Below are positions 18,395 to 27,004 of a DNA stretch of 64,000 bases, one piece after another. The position numbers and the translations under genes are program-made. This DNA is from Burkholderiales bacterium (lineage in GTDB: Bacteria > Pseudomonadota > Gammaproteobacteria > Burkholderiales > Burkholderiaceae_C). Within the stretch, counting starts at the first letter, position 1, and each line of letters starts with the position of its first letter. The stretch is from NCBI GenBank assembly GCA_947372465.1, contig CANBTT010000009.1:1-64000 (forward strand), in the 5' to 3' direction. The notes below the pieces were generated by a model. The model searched no databases, was not told where the DNA came from, and was given only the letters and a program-made list of their open reading frames with translations.

Positions 18395-18430
18395 GCCGCG
18401 CTGGCCTCAAGAAGAGGTCAAAAGCGCGGC
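18395..18430 (-). terminator. intercistronic hairpin between dnaK and dnaJ
   Basis: The outer arms GCCGCGCT (18395-18402) and AGCGCGGC (18423-18430) pair perfectly. An inner imperfect stem (GGCCTC with GAGGTC) adds to it, and on the minus strand TTTGTTGTT follows. It can act as a partial terminator or an mRNA-stabilising structure that sets dnaJ below dnaK. Confidence 0.6.
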
Positions 18431-18459
18431 GAATGAAGGGGGTAAGAGCAGCTGTCTTC

Positions 18460-20394
18460 TTAACCCTTTTTAACTTCCTTGACCTCGGCGTCCACCACAT
18501 TGTCATCGGCCGGTTTGGCTGCTTGCTGTGCAGCCTCTGGGCCATGCGCGTGGGGAGCACCGGCAGCCGCTTGTTGATCGGCGTAAGCTTTTTCACCCAG
18601 CTTTTGACTCACCGTCATCAGGGCTTGTGTTTTTTCATCGATGCTGGTTTTGTCTTCGGTTTTTAAGGCCTCTTCCAATTCCTTCAAAGCCGCTTCGATG
18701 GCCGACTTTTCATTCGCATCGATCTTGTCGCCGTGCTCGGCCAAGCTCTTTTGAACGGTGTGCAAAGCAGCATCGCCTTGGTTCTTGGCTTGAACGATTT
18801 CGAGTTTCTTTTTGTCCTCTGTGGCATTGAGCTCGGCATCCTTGACCATCTTTTGGATCTCGTCTTCAGACAAACCGGAGTTGGCCTTGATGGTGATTTT
18901 GTTTTCCTTGCCCGTGCCTTTGTCCTTGGCGCCGACGTGCAAAATACCGTTGGCGTCGATGTCAAAGGAGACTTCAATTTGAGGTGTACCTCTGCTCGAA
19001 GGGGGAATGCCCTCGAGGTTGAACTCGCCAAGCATTTTGTTGACATTGGCAATCTCGCGCTCGCCTTGGAAGACCTTGATGGTCACGGCGGGTTGATTGT
19101 CTTCAGCGGTTGAGAAGGTTTGAGCAAATTTGGTTGGGATGGTGGTGTTCTTGGTGATCATTTTCGTCATCACACCGCCCAAAGTTTCAATGCCGAGTGA
19201 CAAGGGGGTGACATCCAACAAGAGCACATCGGTTCTGTCGCCAGAGAGCACCTGCCCTTGAATGGCAGCGCCAACGGCAACGGCCTCATCGGGGTTCACA
19301 TCTTTGCGCGGCTCTTTGCCAAAGAATTCTTTGACTTTGTCTTGAACCTTGGGCATGCGGGTCATGCCGCCGACCAAAATGACGTCGTCAATTTGGTCAA
19401 CACTCACGCCGGCATCTTTGATGGCCATGCGGCATGGTGCAATGGTGCGCTCAATCAACTCGTCAACCAAGGACTCAAGTTTTGCACGGTTGAGTTTGAT
19501 GTTCAAATGCTTGGGACCTGTGGCATCGGCCGTGATGTAGGGCAAATTGACATCGGTGGAGGCAGAAGAAGACAACTCAATCTTGGCTTTTTCAGCGGCT
19601 TCCTTCAAGCGTTGAAGGGCCAAAACGTCTTTGCCCAAGTCAACGCCTTGTTCCTTTTTGAACTCTCCAATGATGAAGTCAATGATGCGTTGGTCAAAAT
19701 CTTCGCCGCCAAGAAAGGTGTCTCCATTGGTCGAGAGCACTTCGAATTGCTTCTCACCGTCTACATCAGCGATCTCAATGATGGAGACGTCAAACGTACC
19801 GCCACCCAAGTCATAAACGGCAATTTTTCGGTCGCCTTTTTCGGTTTTATCAAGGCCAAAGGCGAGCGCAGCTGCTGTGGGCTCATTGATAATTCTTTTG
19901 ACCTCAAGACCGGCGATTCTTCCCGCATCTTTGGTGGCTTGACGTTGCGCGTCATTGAAATAAGCAGGCACGGTGATGACGGCTTCGGTGACGGCCTCGC
20001 CAAGATAGTCCTCGGCGGTCTTTTTCATTTTGCGCAGGACCTCAGCACTGACTTGGGGAGGCGCGAGTTTGCTGCCGCGAACCTCGACCCAAGCGTCGCC
20101 GTTATCTGCTTTGGCAATGGTGTAGGGCATCAAATTGATGTCTTTTTGAACTTCTTTTTCTTCAAATTTGCGGCCAATCAAACGCTTGACTGCATACAAT
20201 GTGTTGCGTGGGTTGGTCACCGCTTGGCGTTTGGCGGAAGCGCCCACCAAAATTTCACCATCTTCTTGATAAGCAATGATGGAAGGGGTGGTCCTAGCGC
20301 CCTCGGAATTCTCGATCACCTTGGTGGTGTTGCCCTCCATGATGGCCACGCAAGAGTTGGTGGTTCCTAAGTCGATGCCGATGATTTTGCCCAT
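18460..20394 (-). CDS. dnaK: chaperone protein DnaK (Hsp70)
   Basis: The 644-residue Hsp70 begins [22 protein letters not shown]. It has the ATPase signatures [18 protein letters not shown] and [14 protein letters not shown], the interdomain linker [16 protein letters not shown], and the acidic C-terminal tail ([15 protein letters not shown]). The length is standard. It folds and protects proteins with DnaJ and GrpE. The gene lies 122 bp after grpE; a second, weaker sigma-32-like site sits in that gap. Confidence 0.97.
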   Translation of the reverse strand: MGKIIGIDLGTTNSCVAIMEGNTTKVIENSEGARTTPSIIAYQEDGEILVGASAKRQAVTNPRNTLYAVKRLIGRKFEEKEVQKDINLMPYTIAKADNGDAWVEVRGSKLAPPQVSAEVLRKMKKTAEDYLGEAVTEAVITVPAYFNDAQRQATKDAGRIAGLEVKRIINEPTAAALAFGLDKTEKGDRKIAVYDLGGGTFDVSIIEIADVDGEKQFEVLSTNGDTFLGGEDFDQRIIDFIIGEFKKEQGVDLGKDVLALQRLKEAAEKAKIELSSSASTDVNLPYITADATGPKHLNIKLNRAKLESLVDELIERTIAPCRMAIKDAGVSVDQIDDVILVGGMTRMPKVQDKVKEFFGKEPRKDVNPDEAVAVGAAIQGQVLSGDRTDVLLLDVTPLSLGIETLGGVMTKMITKNTTIPTKFAQTFSTAEDNQPAVTIKVFQGEREIANVNKMLGEFNLEGIPPSSRGTPQIEVSFDIDANGILHVGAKDKGTGKENKITIKANSGLSEDEIQKMVKDAELNATEDKKKLEIVQAKNQGDAALHTVQKSLAEHGDKIDANEKSAIEAALKELEEALKTEDKTSIDEKTQALMTVSQKLGEKAYADQQAAAGAPHAHGPEAAQQAAKPADDNVVDAEVKEVKKG

Positions 20395-20458
20395 TTTTTA
20401 GCTCCGTTTGCCGCTGATCGAGTCGATGCAGCGTTTGATTTGAAAAGTGTTGTTAAAG

Positions 20459-20486
20459 ATATGTGGATGAAACACCTGAAATCAAG
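20459..20486 (-). promoter_or_regulatory. possible secondary sigma-32 promoter of dnaK
   Basis: On the minus strand CTTGATT (20480-20486) is followed after 13 bp by CCACATAT (20459-20466). Against the heat-shock consensus CTTGAAA/CCCCATNT this is 5 of 7 and 7 of 8 matches, with the same spacing as the grpE promoter. It lies 65 bp upstream of the dnaK start. Confidence 0.45.
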
Positions 20487-20516
20487 GTGTGGTTTTCAAT
20501 TTTTTTGCCAATGGGC

Positions 20517-21110
20517 TCAAGAGGCCGTGACGGTCACGAGTGCAGGGCGCAAGATGCGCTCAGAGATCAGGTAACCCTTTTGCAAAACCATGACGACTGT
20601 ATTGGGCTCTTGCTCTGCAGGCACAACGCTGATGGCTTGGTGGTGATGGGGGTCGAATTTGGTGCCTGCAGCAGGCTCAATGGCGATGACTTTGTTGCGC
20701 TCAAGAGCGCTTTTGAGTTGCCTGAGGGTGGCTTCAGCGCCTTCTTTGATTTGTTCTGGCGTGGCTTCCTTGATCAACAAGCCCGCCTCCAAGCTGTCGA
20801 GCACGGGCAACAAACCTTCTGCAAAGGACTCGATGGCAAATTTTCTGGCTTTGCTGACCTCTTCGTCCGCTCTTTTTCTGGCATTGAGCACCTCGGCTTG
20901 ACCCCGCAAGTACTGGTCTTGTAATTCACCCACCTTGGCTTGAAGGGCTTCTAGCTCTGACAGTGCTTTTGCCAAAGCCTCGACAGGCTCGAGCGCCGAG
21001 TCTGCGAAAGGGTGGGCTTGATCGTGAGGGGGTGCGTCGTGAGCTTGCGACTCAGGGGTGGAATCGTGGGGTGTCATGGAAGGGTTTTGAGTTTGAGTCG
21101 GATCGGACAT
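20517..21110 (-). CDS. grpE: nucleotide exchange factor GrpE
   Basis: The 197-residue protein has a disordered acidic/His-rich head, a coiled-coil (ALAKALSELEALQAKVGELQDQYLRGQAEVLNARKRADEEV) and the GrpE core KFAIESFAEGLLPVLDSLEAGL. It ends in the beta-domain with HHHQAISVVPAEQEPNTVVMVLQKGYLISERILRPALVTV. It releases ADP from DnaK. It is the first gene of the heat-shock operon, 40 bp downstream of a near-perfect sigma-32 promoter. Confidence 0.95.
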   Translation of the reverse strand: MSDPTQTQNPSMTPHDSTPESQAHDAPPHDQAHPFADSALEPVEALAKALSELEALQAKVGELQDQYLRGQAEVLNARKRADEEVSKARKFAIESFAEGLLPVLDSLEAGLLIKEATPEQIKEGAEATLRQLKSALERNKVIAIEPAAGTKFDPHHHQAISVVPAEQEPNTVVMVLQKGYLISERILRPALVTVTAS

Positions 21111-21149
21111 GGTTCGAAAAAAAAGACGTGAAAACAGGTATGTACAACA

Positions 21150-21176
21150 GATGGGGGTAAAAACACCGTTTTCAAG
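21150..21176 (-). promoter_or_regulatory. sigma-32 heat-shock promoter of grpE-dnaK-dnaJ
   Basis: On the minus strand CTTGAAA (21170-21176) is separated by 13 bp from CCCCATCT (21150-21157), an exact match to the E. coli-type sigma-32 consensus CTTGAAA and CCCCATNT. It lies 40 bp before the grpE ATG. Confidence 0.88.
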
Positions 21177-21242
21177 GCCTGAAAGAGATGTTTTTGCGTC
21201 AAACTGAGTTTTTTTATGGCGCCTAAAGGGGTTTCTTTAGAA

Positions 21243-21268
21243 AAAAACCGACCCTTTGGTCGGTTTTT
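21243..21268. terminator. terminator after the MetE-like gene
   Basis: The arms AAAAACCGACC (21243-21253) and GGTCGGTTTTT (21258-21268) form a perfect 11-bp stem with a 4-base loop and T tracts on both strands. It lies 26 bp past the stop codon of the MetE-like gene and insulates the heat-shock promoter. Confidence 0.88.
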
Positions 21269-21293
21269 GGGTCCGCTTAAGCAAGCCTTGGGG

Positions 21294-22421
21294 TCAATGG
21301 TTGCCCCAAACCTCTTGGGCGGTTTCAATGACCAAGCGCAATTTGTTTCTTTGCGCTTCAACGGCAATGTTGTTGCCGTGAACGGTGCTTGAAAAGCCGC
21401 ACTGAGGCGACAAGGCCAATTGCTCCAAAGGCGCATATTTGGCCGCCTCTTCAATGCGGCGCTTGATGCTGTCTTTGGTCTCCATTTCGCCAAACTTGGT
21501 GGTGACCAGGCCCAAAACCACAATCTTTCCTTTTGGCAAGAAACGCAAAGGTTTGAAGTCGCCACTCCTGTCGTCATCGTACTCAAGGAAATAAGCATCC
21601 AAATTCATCTCTGAGAGCAAGGCCTCGGCAACGGGCTCGTAGTTACCGGCGGCCGCATGGGTGCTTTTGAAGTTGCCACGGCAAAGGTGCATCGCCAAGG
21701 TCATGCCTTGGGGTTTCAGGGCCACCACTTTATTCACAAAGGCCGCGTAACGGTGGGGCAATTCATTGGGATCGTCCCCTCTCAAGCGAGCAGCTTCGCG
21801 CATTTTTTCGTCGCAAAGATAGGCCAGGTTCGTGTCATCCATTTGCACATAGGTGCAGCCCGCTTGTGCCAAGGCATGCAACTCGTCGCCATAGGCCTTG
21901 GCCACGTCGTCATAAAACTGGGGGTCAAGCTCGGGGTAGGCTTGCTTGTTGATCGCGGCTCTGCCGCCCCTGAAATGCAGCATGGTGGGTGAGGGAATGG
22001 TGACTTTAGGGGTCATGCCCTTGCCAGCATTTGCCTTGAGGAAATTGAAGTCAGCCAATTGAATGTTTTTCTTGTGCGTGACTTTATCGGTGACTTTGAT
22101 CACGGGTGGGGCCAACTCTTCGCTGCCATCAGGTTTAATGATGGTCACTGGAATGTCGGTCTTCACGCCACCGAGTTGCTCTAAAAAGTCGATGTGAAAG
22201 TAAGTTCTCCTGAACTCTCCGTCCGTGATGCTTTTGAGGCCCACGCTTTGTTGGAAATCAATGATTTCCTTGATGGCCTTGTCCTCAACTTCTCTCAAGG
22301 CTTCGGGCGTGATCTCGCCTTTAGCCTTTTGTGCCCTGGCTTCCAAGAGGTAAGCGGGGCGAAGAAAACTACCTACGTGGTCATAACGAGCGGGCAAAAT
22401 TTGATCTAGTGCAAGGGACAT
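21294..22421 (-). CDS. cobalamin-independent methionine synthase-like protein (MetE C-terminal/YxjG type)
   Basis: The 375-residue protein matches the catalytic half of MetE only, as in YxjG-type proteins. Likely zinc ligands are His245 and Cys247 (AMHLCRGN), Glu280 (YFLEYDD) and Cys341 (LSPQCGFSS). DHVGSFLRP near the N-terminus and ITDGEFRR are the homocysteine-side motifs, and VQMDDTNLAYLC lies mid-protein. Full MetE (about 750) has a second folate-binding half that is missing, so the methyl donor is uncertain. It is transcribed divergently from the vanillate-demethylase-like oxygenase and shares its 163-bp control region, which suggests a role in handling methyl groups; that is inference. 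Confidence 0.82.
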   Translation of the reverse strand: MSLALDQILPARYDHVGSFLRPAYLLEARAQKAKGEITPEALREVEDKAIKEIIDFQQSVGLKSITDGEFRRTYFHIDFLEQLGGVKTDIPVTIIKPDGSEELAPPVIKVTDKVTHKKNIQLADFNFLKANAGKGMTPKVTIPSPTMLHFRGGRAAINKQAYPELDPQFYDDVAKAYGDELHALAQAGCTYVQMDDTNLAYLCDEKMREAARLRGDDPNELPHRYAAFVNKVVALKPQGMTLAMHLCRGNFKSTHAAAGNYEPVAEALLSEMNLDAYFLEYDDDRSGDFKPLRFLPKGKIVVLGLVTTKFGEMETKDSIKRRIEEAAKYAPLEQLALSPQCGFSSTVHGNNIAVEAQRNKLRLVIETAQEVWGNH

Positions 22422-22502
22422 ATCAACTCCAAAAAAAGTGCTTGGATCTTAATCCATTTAAAGCAGGCGAAAGCGATCTGAATCGGGGTATTTGGATTAT
22501 AC

Positions 22503-22512
22503 GTGTATACAA
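22503..22512. promoter_or_regulatory. candidate GntR operator, upstream copy
   Basis: GTGTATACAA contains the palindromic core GTATAC and fits the TNGTNNNACNA-like pattern of FCD-type GntR regulators. Its centre is 63 bp (about six helical turns) from the second copy at 22566. Confidence 0.45.
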
Positions 22513-22565
22513 AAAACAGTTATATCAGGATTTTATTGGGTGTTTTTAGGGGTTATTTTGTATTT

Positions 22566-22575
22566 TTGTATACAA
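22566..22575. promoter_or_regulatory. candidate GntR operator, promoter-proximal copy
   Basis: TTGTATACAA is a perfect 10-bp palindrome nine bases before the ATG of the VanA-like gene, where a bound repressor would block transcription or initiation. The GntR gene lies two genes on. This is inferred from symmetry and position. Confidence 0.5.
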
Positions 22576-22584
22576 TCTGTATTC

Positions 22585-23715
22585 ATGGAACCTTCGTCAT
22601 CAAATTTTTCTTCATCCCCGTCTCCTTTTCCTTTGAACGCTTGGTACGCCTGTGCCTATGATGTTGAAGTGGGCAGAGACTTGTTGGCCCGCACCATTTG
22701 CAATCAAAAAGTGGTCATGTACAGGACCCTTGATGGCGAGGTCTGTGTCTTGGCGGATGCTTGTTGGCATCGTTTGTTGCCGCTGTCCATGGGTCGACTA
22801 GAGGGCGACGAATTGGTCTGTGGTTACCATGGGCTGCACTACAACGCACGCGGACGGTGCACCAGCATGCCCAGTCAAGAGGGGGTGAACCCTTCGGCCT
22901 GTGTAAAGTCTTATCCTGTGCTTGAGCGCCATCGTTTGATTTGGATTTGGATGGGAGAACCGTCTTTGGCCGATCCAGCAAGTGTTCCAGATTTGCACTG
23001 GAATCACGATCCCGATTGGGCCGCAGACGGCAAATTGATCCACGTTAAATGCGATTACCGATTGGTGATTGATAATTTGATGGACCTCACGCACGAGACC
23101 TACGTTCACGGCTCCTCCATTGGCAATTCAGCCGTTGCCGAGGCGCCTTTTGTGGCAACGCATGGGCACCGAACCGCCACGATCACGCGTTGGATGGAGG
23201 GCATCGAAGCGCCTCCATTTTGGGCCAATCAACTCTTTCAGGCGCGCGACTACAAAGGCCCAGTGGATCGCTGGCAAATCATCCGCTTTGAGGCGCCTGG
23301 GACGGTGACCATTGATGTGGGGGTGGCGCCAGCGGGGTCGGGTGCCGTGCCCAAAGAAGGCCATGCATCGGATCGCAGCCAAGGCGTGAACGGTTTTGTC
23401 TTGAACACCATGACGCCTGAGACCGATCAGTCGTGCCACTATTTTTGGGCCTTCGCAAGGAATTACAGTCTCACGGAGCAACGTTTGACGCATCAATTGC
23501 GCGAAGGCGTTGCCAATATTTTTCGAGAAGATGAGCTGGTGCTTGAAGCACAGCAGCAAGCCATCAACGCCAACCCCGGCCACCGTTTTTACAACTTGAA
23601 CATCGATGCGGGTGCCATGTGGGCCAGGCGCTTGATTGACAAAATGGTCGACGAGGAGTCCACCCCAGCCCCGCATCAAAGCCAAAGAAGCATTGTGATA
23701 AAACAAGCGGCTTGA
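22585..23715 (+). CDS. Rieske oxygenase, vanillate O-demethylase oxygenase subunit-like
   Basis: From the ATG at 22585 the product is 376 residues. The Rieske [2Fe-2S] ligands are Cys60-His62 (ACWHR) and Cys79-His82 (CGYHG). The mononuclear iron site is in VIDNLMDLTHETYVHGSSIG with His170 and His175. The opening FPLNAWYACAYDVE and closing FYNLNIDAGAMWARRLIDKM resemble VanA, which converts vanillate to protocatechuate and formaldehyde. Other members of this subgroup act on phthalates or chloroaromatics, so the substrate is not proven; the protocatechuate pathway downstream favours vanillate. An in-frame start at 22492 would add 31 hydrophobic residues and lies across the operators, so it is rejected. 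Confidence 0.82.
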   Translation: MEPSSSNFSSSPSPFPLNAWYACAYDVEVGRDLLARTICNQKVVMYRTLDGEVCVLADACWHRLLPLSMGRLEGDELVCGYHGLHYNARGRCTSMPSQEGVNPSACVKSYPVLERHRLIWIWMGEPSLADPASVPDLHWNHDPDWAADGKLIHVKCDYRLVIDNLMDLTHETYVHGSSIGNSAVAEAPFVATHGHRTATITRWMEGIEAPPFWANQLFQARDYKGPVDRWQIIRFEAPGTVTIDVGVAPAGSGAVPKEGHASDRSQGVNGFVLNTMTPETDQSCHYFWAFARNYSLTEQRLTHQLREGVANIFREDELVLEAQQQAINANPGHRFYNLNIDAGAMWARRLIDKMVDEESTPAPHQSQRSIVIKQAA

Positions 23716-23751
23716 TGCCCTTTGAAAACGTCTTGAGTCACAGAGTCACAC

Positions 23752-24537
23752 ATGGTCAAAATCCACCCCTTGAACACAGCCACAAGCTCTCCCGATGGGT
23801 CAGCGAATGCAAACCCCCTGACCCAAGCGCTCAGGGCCACCATTCAATTAAGAGAAATGATTTTGGCTGGAGAGGTTCAAGGCGGAGCAAGAATTGCAGA
23901 GATGAGCTTGGTGGAGCTCCTTGGGGTTTCAAGAACCCCCATTCGGCAAGCACTGATGAAACTCGAGCAAGAGGGGCTCTTAGACGAGTTGCCCCAAGGG
24001 GGCTATGCGGTTCGAATTTTTTCTGAATTAGAGGCCAGTGAGTCCATTGAGTTGCGAGGCGTGCTCGAGGGCATGATGGTCCGTTTGGCCAGTGAGAGAG
24101 GCTATGCGCCATCATTGATGAGAGAGGCCAAGAGGCTTTTGGGGCAAATTGATGAGATATTGAAATCAAATGTGTTGGCCGATGAGGCGTTTTCTAAATA
24201 CATTGATTTCAATGCCCGTTTTCATGACGTTTTGGTGGACATGGCGGACAGCCCATTCCTGAAAAAAGAATTGGCGCGCATTTATAAATTGCCTTTCGCT
24301 TCGCCCTCTGGGTTTGTGGGCGTGCAGTTTGATTCCGAGTTTTCCAGAGACTTGTTGGTCGTGGCGCAAGATCAGCACAGGCAAGTCCTCCAAGCCATTG
24401 AATCCAAAGAGGGCACCCGAGCGGAGATGATCATGAGAGAACATTCAAGAATTGCGCAACGCAATCTGCGCTTGGTTGCCAACAATGTCAGTCACGAGCA
24501 GATGCCCGTTGCCAAGTTGCTTAAAAAACGCAGTTAA
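23752..24537 (+). CDS. GntR family regulator, FCD subfamily
   Basis: The 261-residue protein has an N-terminal winged helix (ALRATIQLREMILAGEVQGGARIAEMSLVELLGVSRTPIRQALMKLEQEGLLDELPQ, positions about 28-80) and a helical FCD ligand domain (LRGVLEGMMVRLASERG, then FNARFHDVLVDMADSPFL and DQHRQVLQAIESKEGTRAEMIMREH) with the metal-binding Asp/His pattern. Regulators of this class usually repress aromatic-acid genes and are released by a pathway acid. It lies between the VanA-like and VanB-like genes and probably acts at the GTATAC palindromes before the first of them. Confidence 0.88.
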   Translation: MVKIHPLNTATSSPDGSANANPLTQALRATIQLREMILAGEVQGGARIAEMSLVELLGVSRTPIRQALMKLEQEGLLDELPQGGYAVRIFSELEASESIELRGVLEGMMVRLASERGYAPSLMREAKRLLGQIDEILKSNVLADEAFSKYIDFNARFHDVLVDMADSPFLKKELARIYKLPFASPSGFVGVQFDSEFSRDLLVVAQDQHRQVLQAIESKEGTRAEMIMREHSRIAQRNLRLVANNVSHEQMPVAKLLKKRS

Positions 24538-24681
24538 GCCTTTGCTCTTGTGAGCGCCTTCTAAGCGCGAGAGCTCCTGGCTCAGGTGCCGTTGTTTGAG
24601 GCCCTTTTTTTGAGAAATCATTGAATTCAACTCTTTGACGACCCCCCTTCCTTAAGACAATTTTTTTCCGAGATCAGCCGC

Positions 24682-25698
24682 ATGAACGAGCCCCTTCACA
24701 ACGAATTGACAACACAAGCCAAAATCATTGCACTCAAGGATTTGACGCCGACGGTCCGCGAGTTCACGCTAGAGCTTCCAAGAGCGATGCCTTGGGCCCC
24801 CGGCAGCCATTTGCCCATCTCCTTGGAGCTCAAAGGCTTTAAGACATGGCGGCATTATTCATTGACGGGCGCGTCTCATCCCCAAAGGTATCAATTTGCC
24901 GTCAAGAAACTCGATCAGGGCAGAGGGGGCTCCAAGGCGTTGTGGTCCCTTGAGTTGGGGCAATTCGTGCATGTGGGGGCACCCAAAAATCATTTTTCAT
25001 TGGACACCTCAGCGCCTTCTTATCTGTTGGTTGCTGGGGGCATTGGGGTCACGCCCTTTGTCTCCATGGTTCAAGCGATCAAGTCTCAACGCCTGTTGAA
25101 TGAGTCAGGCGCGCCCAAGATCAAAATGCTTTATGGCGCCAGAGATGAACAAGAATTGGCCTACATCGATGTTTTTCAAGCGGCTTTGCAAGCCACAGCG
25201 CTGCATGTGTGTCTCGATAACAAGGGCGAGCGATTTGATTTCAAGGCTCAAATTGCAGAGTTGTCACCCAAAACCCAGGCCTATGTGTGTGGTCCCCAAG
25301 CCATGTTGAGCGCTTTTAAGCTGGCATGGTCACAAAGCGAGCGTGCTTTGGAGGACTTGCATTTTGAGACCTTTGGCACGAGTGGTGCCCAGGTCAATGA
25401 GGCCTTTTCACTCAAAGTGCCCAGGCATGGCGTGGATTTGACGGTGGGTCAAGACGAGACGCTGCTAGAAGTTCTTGAGAGGAACGGCGTACAAACCCTA
25501 TATGATTGTCAACGTGGTGAGTGTGGACTTTGTGCCATGGATGTCTTGGCGCTTGATGGGGTCATTGATCACAGGGATGTTTTTTTGAGTCCACACGAAA
25601 AAAGCAGCAATCAAAAAATTTGCGTCTGTGTCTCAAGAGTTTGTGGGACAATAATTCTGGACAGCGCTTACCGCGAAGATGAAATTTTTGTGAATTAA
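24682..25698 (+). CDS. PDR/VanB-type oxidoreductase (flavin and 2Fe-2S reductase)
   Basis: The 338-residue reductase has the phthalate-dioxygenase-reductase order. First comes a flavin-binding barrel (WRHYSLTGAS), next an NAD-binding domain (SYLLVAGGIGVTPFVSMVQAI, VCGPQAML), and last a C-terminal plant-type ferredoxin with Cys276, Cys281, Cys284 and Cys314 (CQRGECGLC and KICVCVSR). It passes electrons from NAD(P)H to the Rieske oxygenase two genes upstream. The 144-bp gap after the regulator gene may hold a separate promoter. It is followed by a Liv-type transporter in the same direction. Confidence 0.88.
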   Translation: MNEPLHNELTTQAKIIALKDLTPTVREFTLELPRAMPWAPGSHLPISLELKGFKTWRHYSLTGASHPQRYQFAVKKLDQGRGGSKALWSLELGQFVHVGAPKNHFSLDTSAPSYLLVAGGIGVTPFVSMVQAIKSQRLLNESGAPKIKMLYGARDEQELAYIDVFQAALQATALHVCLDNKGERFDFKAQIAELSPKTQAYVCGPQAMLSAFKLAWSQSERALEDLHFETFGTSGAQVNEAFSLKVPRHGVDLTVGQDETLLEVLERNGVQTLYDCQRGECGLCAMDVLALDGVIDHRDVFLSPHEKSSNQKICVCVSRVCGTIILDSAYREDEIFVN

Positions 25699-25716
25699 AA
25701 AAATGAAGGAAGACAC

Positions 25717-26886
25717 ATGAATAAAAGAACCTCGTTCAAAAGCCTTGCGCTCTTGGCACTTTTTTCTTTAGGCGGCTCCTTGCATGCCGCAGAGCCTTTT
25801 AAAATTGGGATGATTTTGCCCATGACTGGGCCCTTTGCGTCAACAGGGATCCAAATCGTGGCTGCTGCCAAGTTGTACATGGCCCAAAATGGAGACACCG
25901 TGGCGGGCAGAAAAATCGAGTTGATTGTCAAAGACGACACCTCAGCGCCCGATGTCACGAAACGACTGGCTCAAGAGTTGGTGGTCAATGACAAGGTGAG
26001 TGTGTTGGCCGGCTTTGGTTTGACCCCTTTGGCCTTGGCTGCGGCTCCCATTGCCACACAAGGCAAGACCCCTCAGATCGTGATGGCTGCAGCCACTTCC
26101 AGCATCACCCAGGCGTCTCCTTACATCATTCGCACGAGTTTCACCTTGCCCCAAGCCGCCGTTGCGATGGGCGATTGGGCGGCTAAAAATGGCATCAAAA
26201 AAGCTGTGACCTTGGTGAGTGACTTTGCGCCCGGCATCGATGCCGAAAAGTATTTCAAAGACCGCATGCTCTTTAACGGCGCACAAGTGCTCGAGACCAT
26301 TCGTGTTCCCATGAGAAACCCCGATTTTGCCCCTTTCTTGCAAAAGGTAAGAGACCTCAAGCCTGACGCTTTGTATGTCTTTGTGCCCTCTGGTGCAGGC
26401 ACGGCGTTGATGAAGCAGTTCACGGAAAGGGGCTTGGACAAGGCGGGCATCAGATTGATCGGGACCGGGGATGTGACGGACGATGATTTGTTGAACTCCA
26501 TTGGCGATGTGGCCTTGGGCGCGGTGACCACCCACCATTATTCGGCTTCGCACAAGTCGGCATTGAACCAAAAATTTGTGGCGGCCTTTGAAAAGGCCAA
26601 CAACAACATGCGACCCAATTTCATGGCGGTTGGCGGCTACGACGGTATGCACGTGATTTATGAGGCTATAAAAGCCACCAAGGGCAATGCCAATGGAGAT
26701 CAATTGTTGGCGGCCATGAAAGGACAAATTTTTGAGAGTCCTCGCGGTCCCATGTTCATTGATGCCCAAACGAGAGATGTGGTGCACAACATCTACATCA
26801 GGAAAGTAGAGAAAGTCAACGGGCAACTCTACAACATGGAATTTGATTCGATCAAGGACGTCAAAGATCCCGGTAAAAATAACTAA
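25717..26886 (+). CDS. ABC transporter substrate-binding protein (branched-chain amino acid type)
   Basis: The 389-residue protein has a signal peptide (KSLALLALFSLGGSLHA) and the type I periplasmic fold of LivJ-like proteins: EPFKIGMILPMTGPFASTGIQ, VIVKDDTSAPDVTKRLAQELVV-like segments, PQIVMAAATSSITQASPYIIRTSF and VGGYDGMHVIYEAI. A good ribosome site (GAAGGA) precedes the ATG, 18 bp after the reductase gene. In catabolic clusters of Burkholderiales such proteins often bind aromatic acids rather than amino acids. The location between demethylase and ring-cleavage genes favours an aromatic ligand such as vanillate; this is inference. Confidence 0.88.
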   Translation: MNKRTSFKSLALLALFSLGGSLHAAEPFKIGMILPMTGPFASTGIQIVAAAKLYMAQNGDTVAGRKIELIVKDDTSAPDVTKRLAQELVVNDKVSVLAGFGLTPLALAAAPIATQGKTPQIVMAAATSSITQASPYIIRTSFTLPQAAVAMGDWAAKNGIKKAVTLVSDFAPGIDAEKYFKDRMLFNGAQVLETIRVPMRNPDFAPFLQKVRDLKPDALYVFVPSGAGTALMKQFTERGLDKAGIRLIGTGDVTDDDLLNSIGDVALGAVTTHHYSASHKSALNQKFVAAFEKANNNMRPNFMAVGGYDGMHVIYEAIKATKGNANGDQLLAAMKGQIFESPRGPMFIDAQTRDVVHNIYIRKVEKVNGQLYNMEFDSIKDVKDPGKNN

Positions 26887-26908
26887 AATAGCCTTTTTTT
26901 AATCCAAG

Positions 26909-26944
26909 GCCATGCGGACAAGAGACGTTTCTTGTTCGCATGGC
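26909..26944 (+). terminator. hairpin after the Liv binding-protein gene
   Basis: The arms 26909-26923 and 26930-26944 pair over 15 bp with one G-U pair and a 6-base loop, followed by TTTCACTTTT. Such structures after binding-protein genes reduce read-through and protect the upstream mRNA, giving more binding protein than permease. Confidence 0.65.
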
Positions 26945-27004
26945 TTTCACTTTTGCCTTGAGTGATGATCTGTTCACACTTGATACGGAGCGATCTGACA
27001 CATC

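Noticed and set aside
19258-20370. 370-codon open frame antisense to dnaK
   Set aside because: It mirrors the codon bias of dnaK, has no recognisable protein pattern, and dnaK on the other strand is certain.
20395-21300. CIRCE element for HrcA control of the heat-shock operon
   Set aside because: No TTAGCACTC-N9-GAGTGCTAA-like repeat was found; the sigma-32 site accounts for control.
22492-22584. Longer start for the VanA-like protein
   Set aside because: It would add 31 hydrophobic residues, cover the GTATAC palindromes, and is absent from the VanA pattern; the ATG at 22585 fits.
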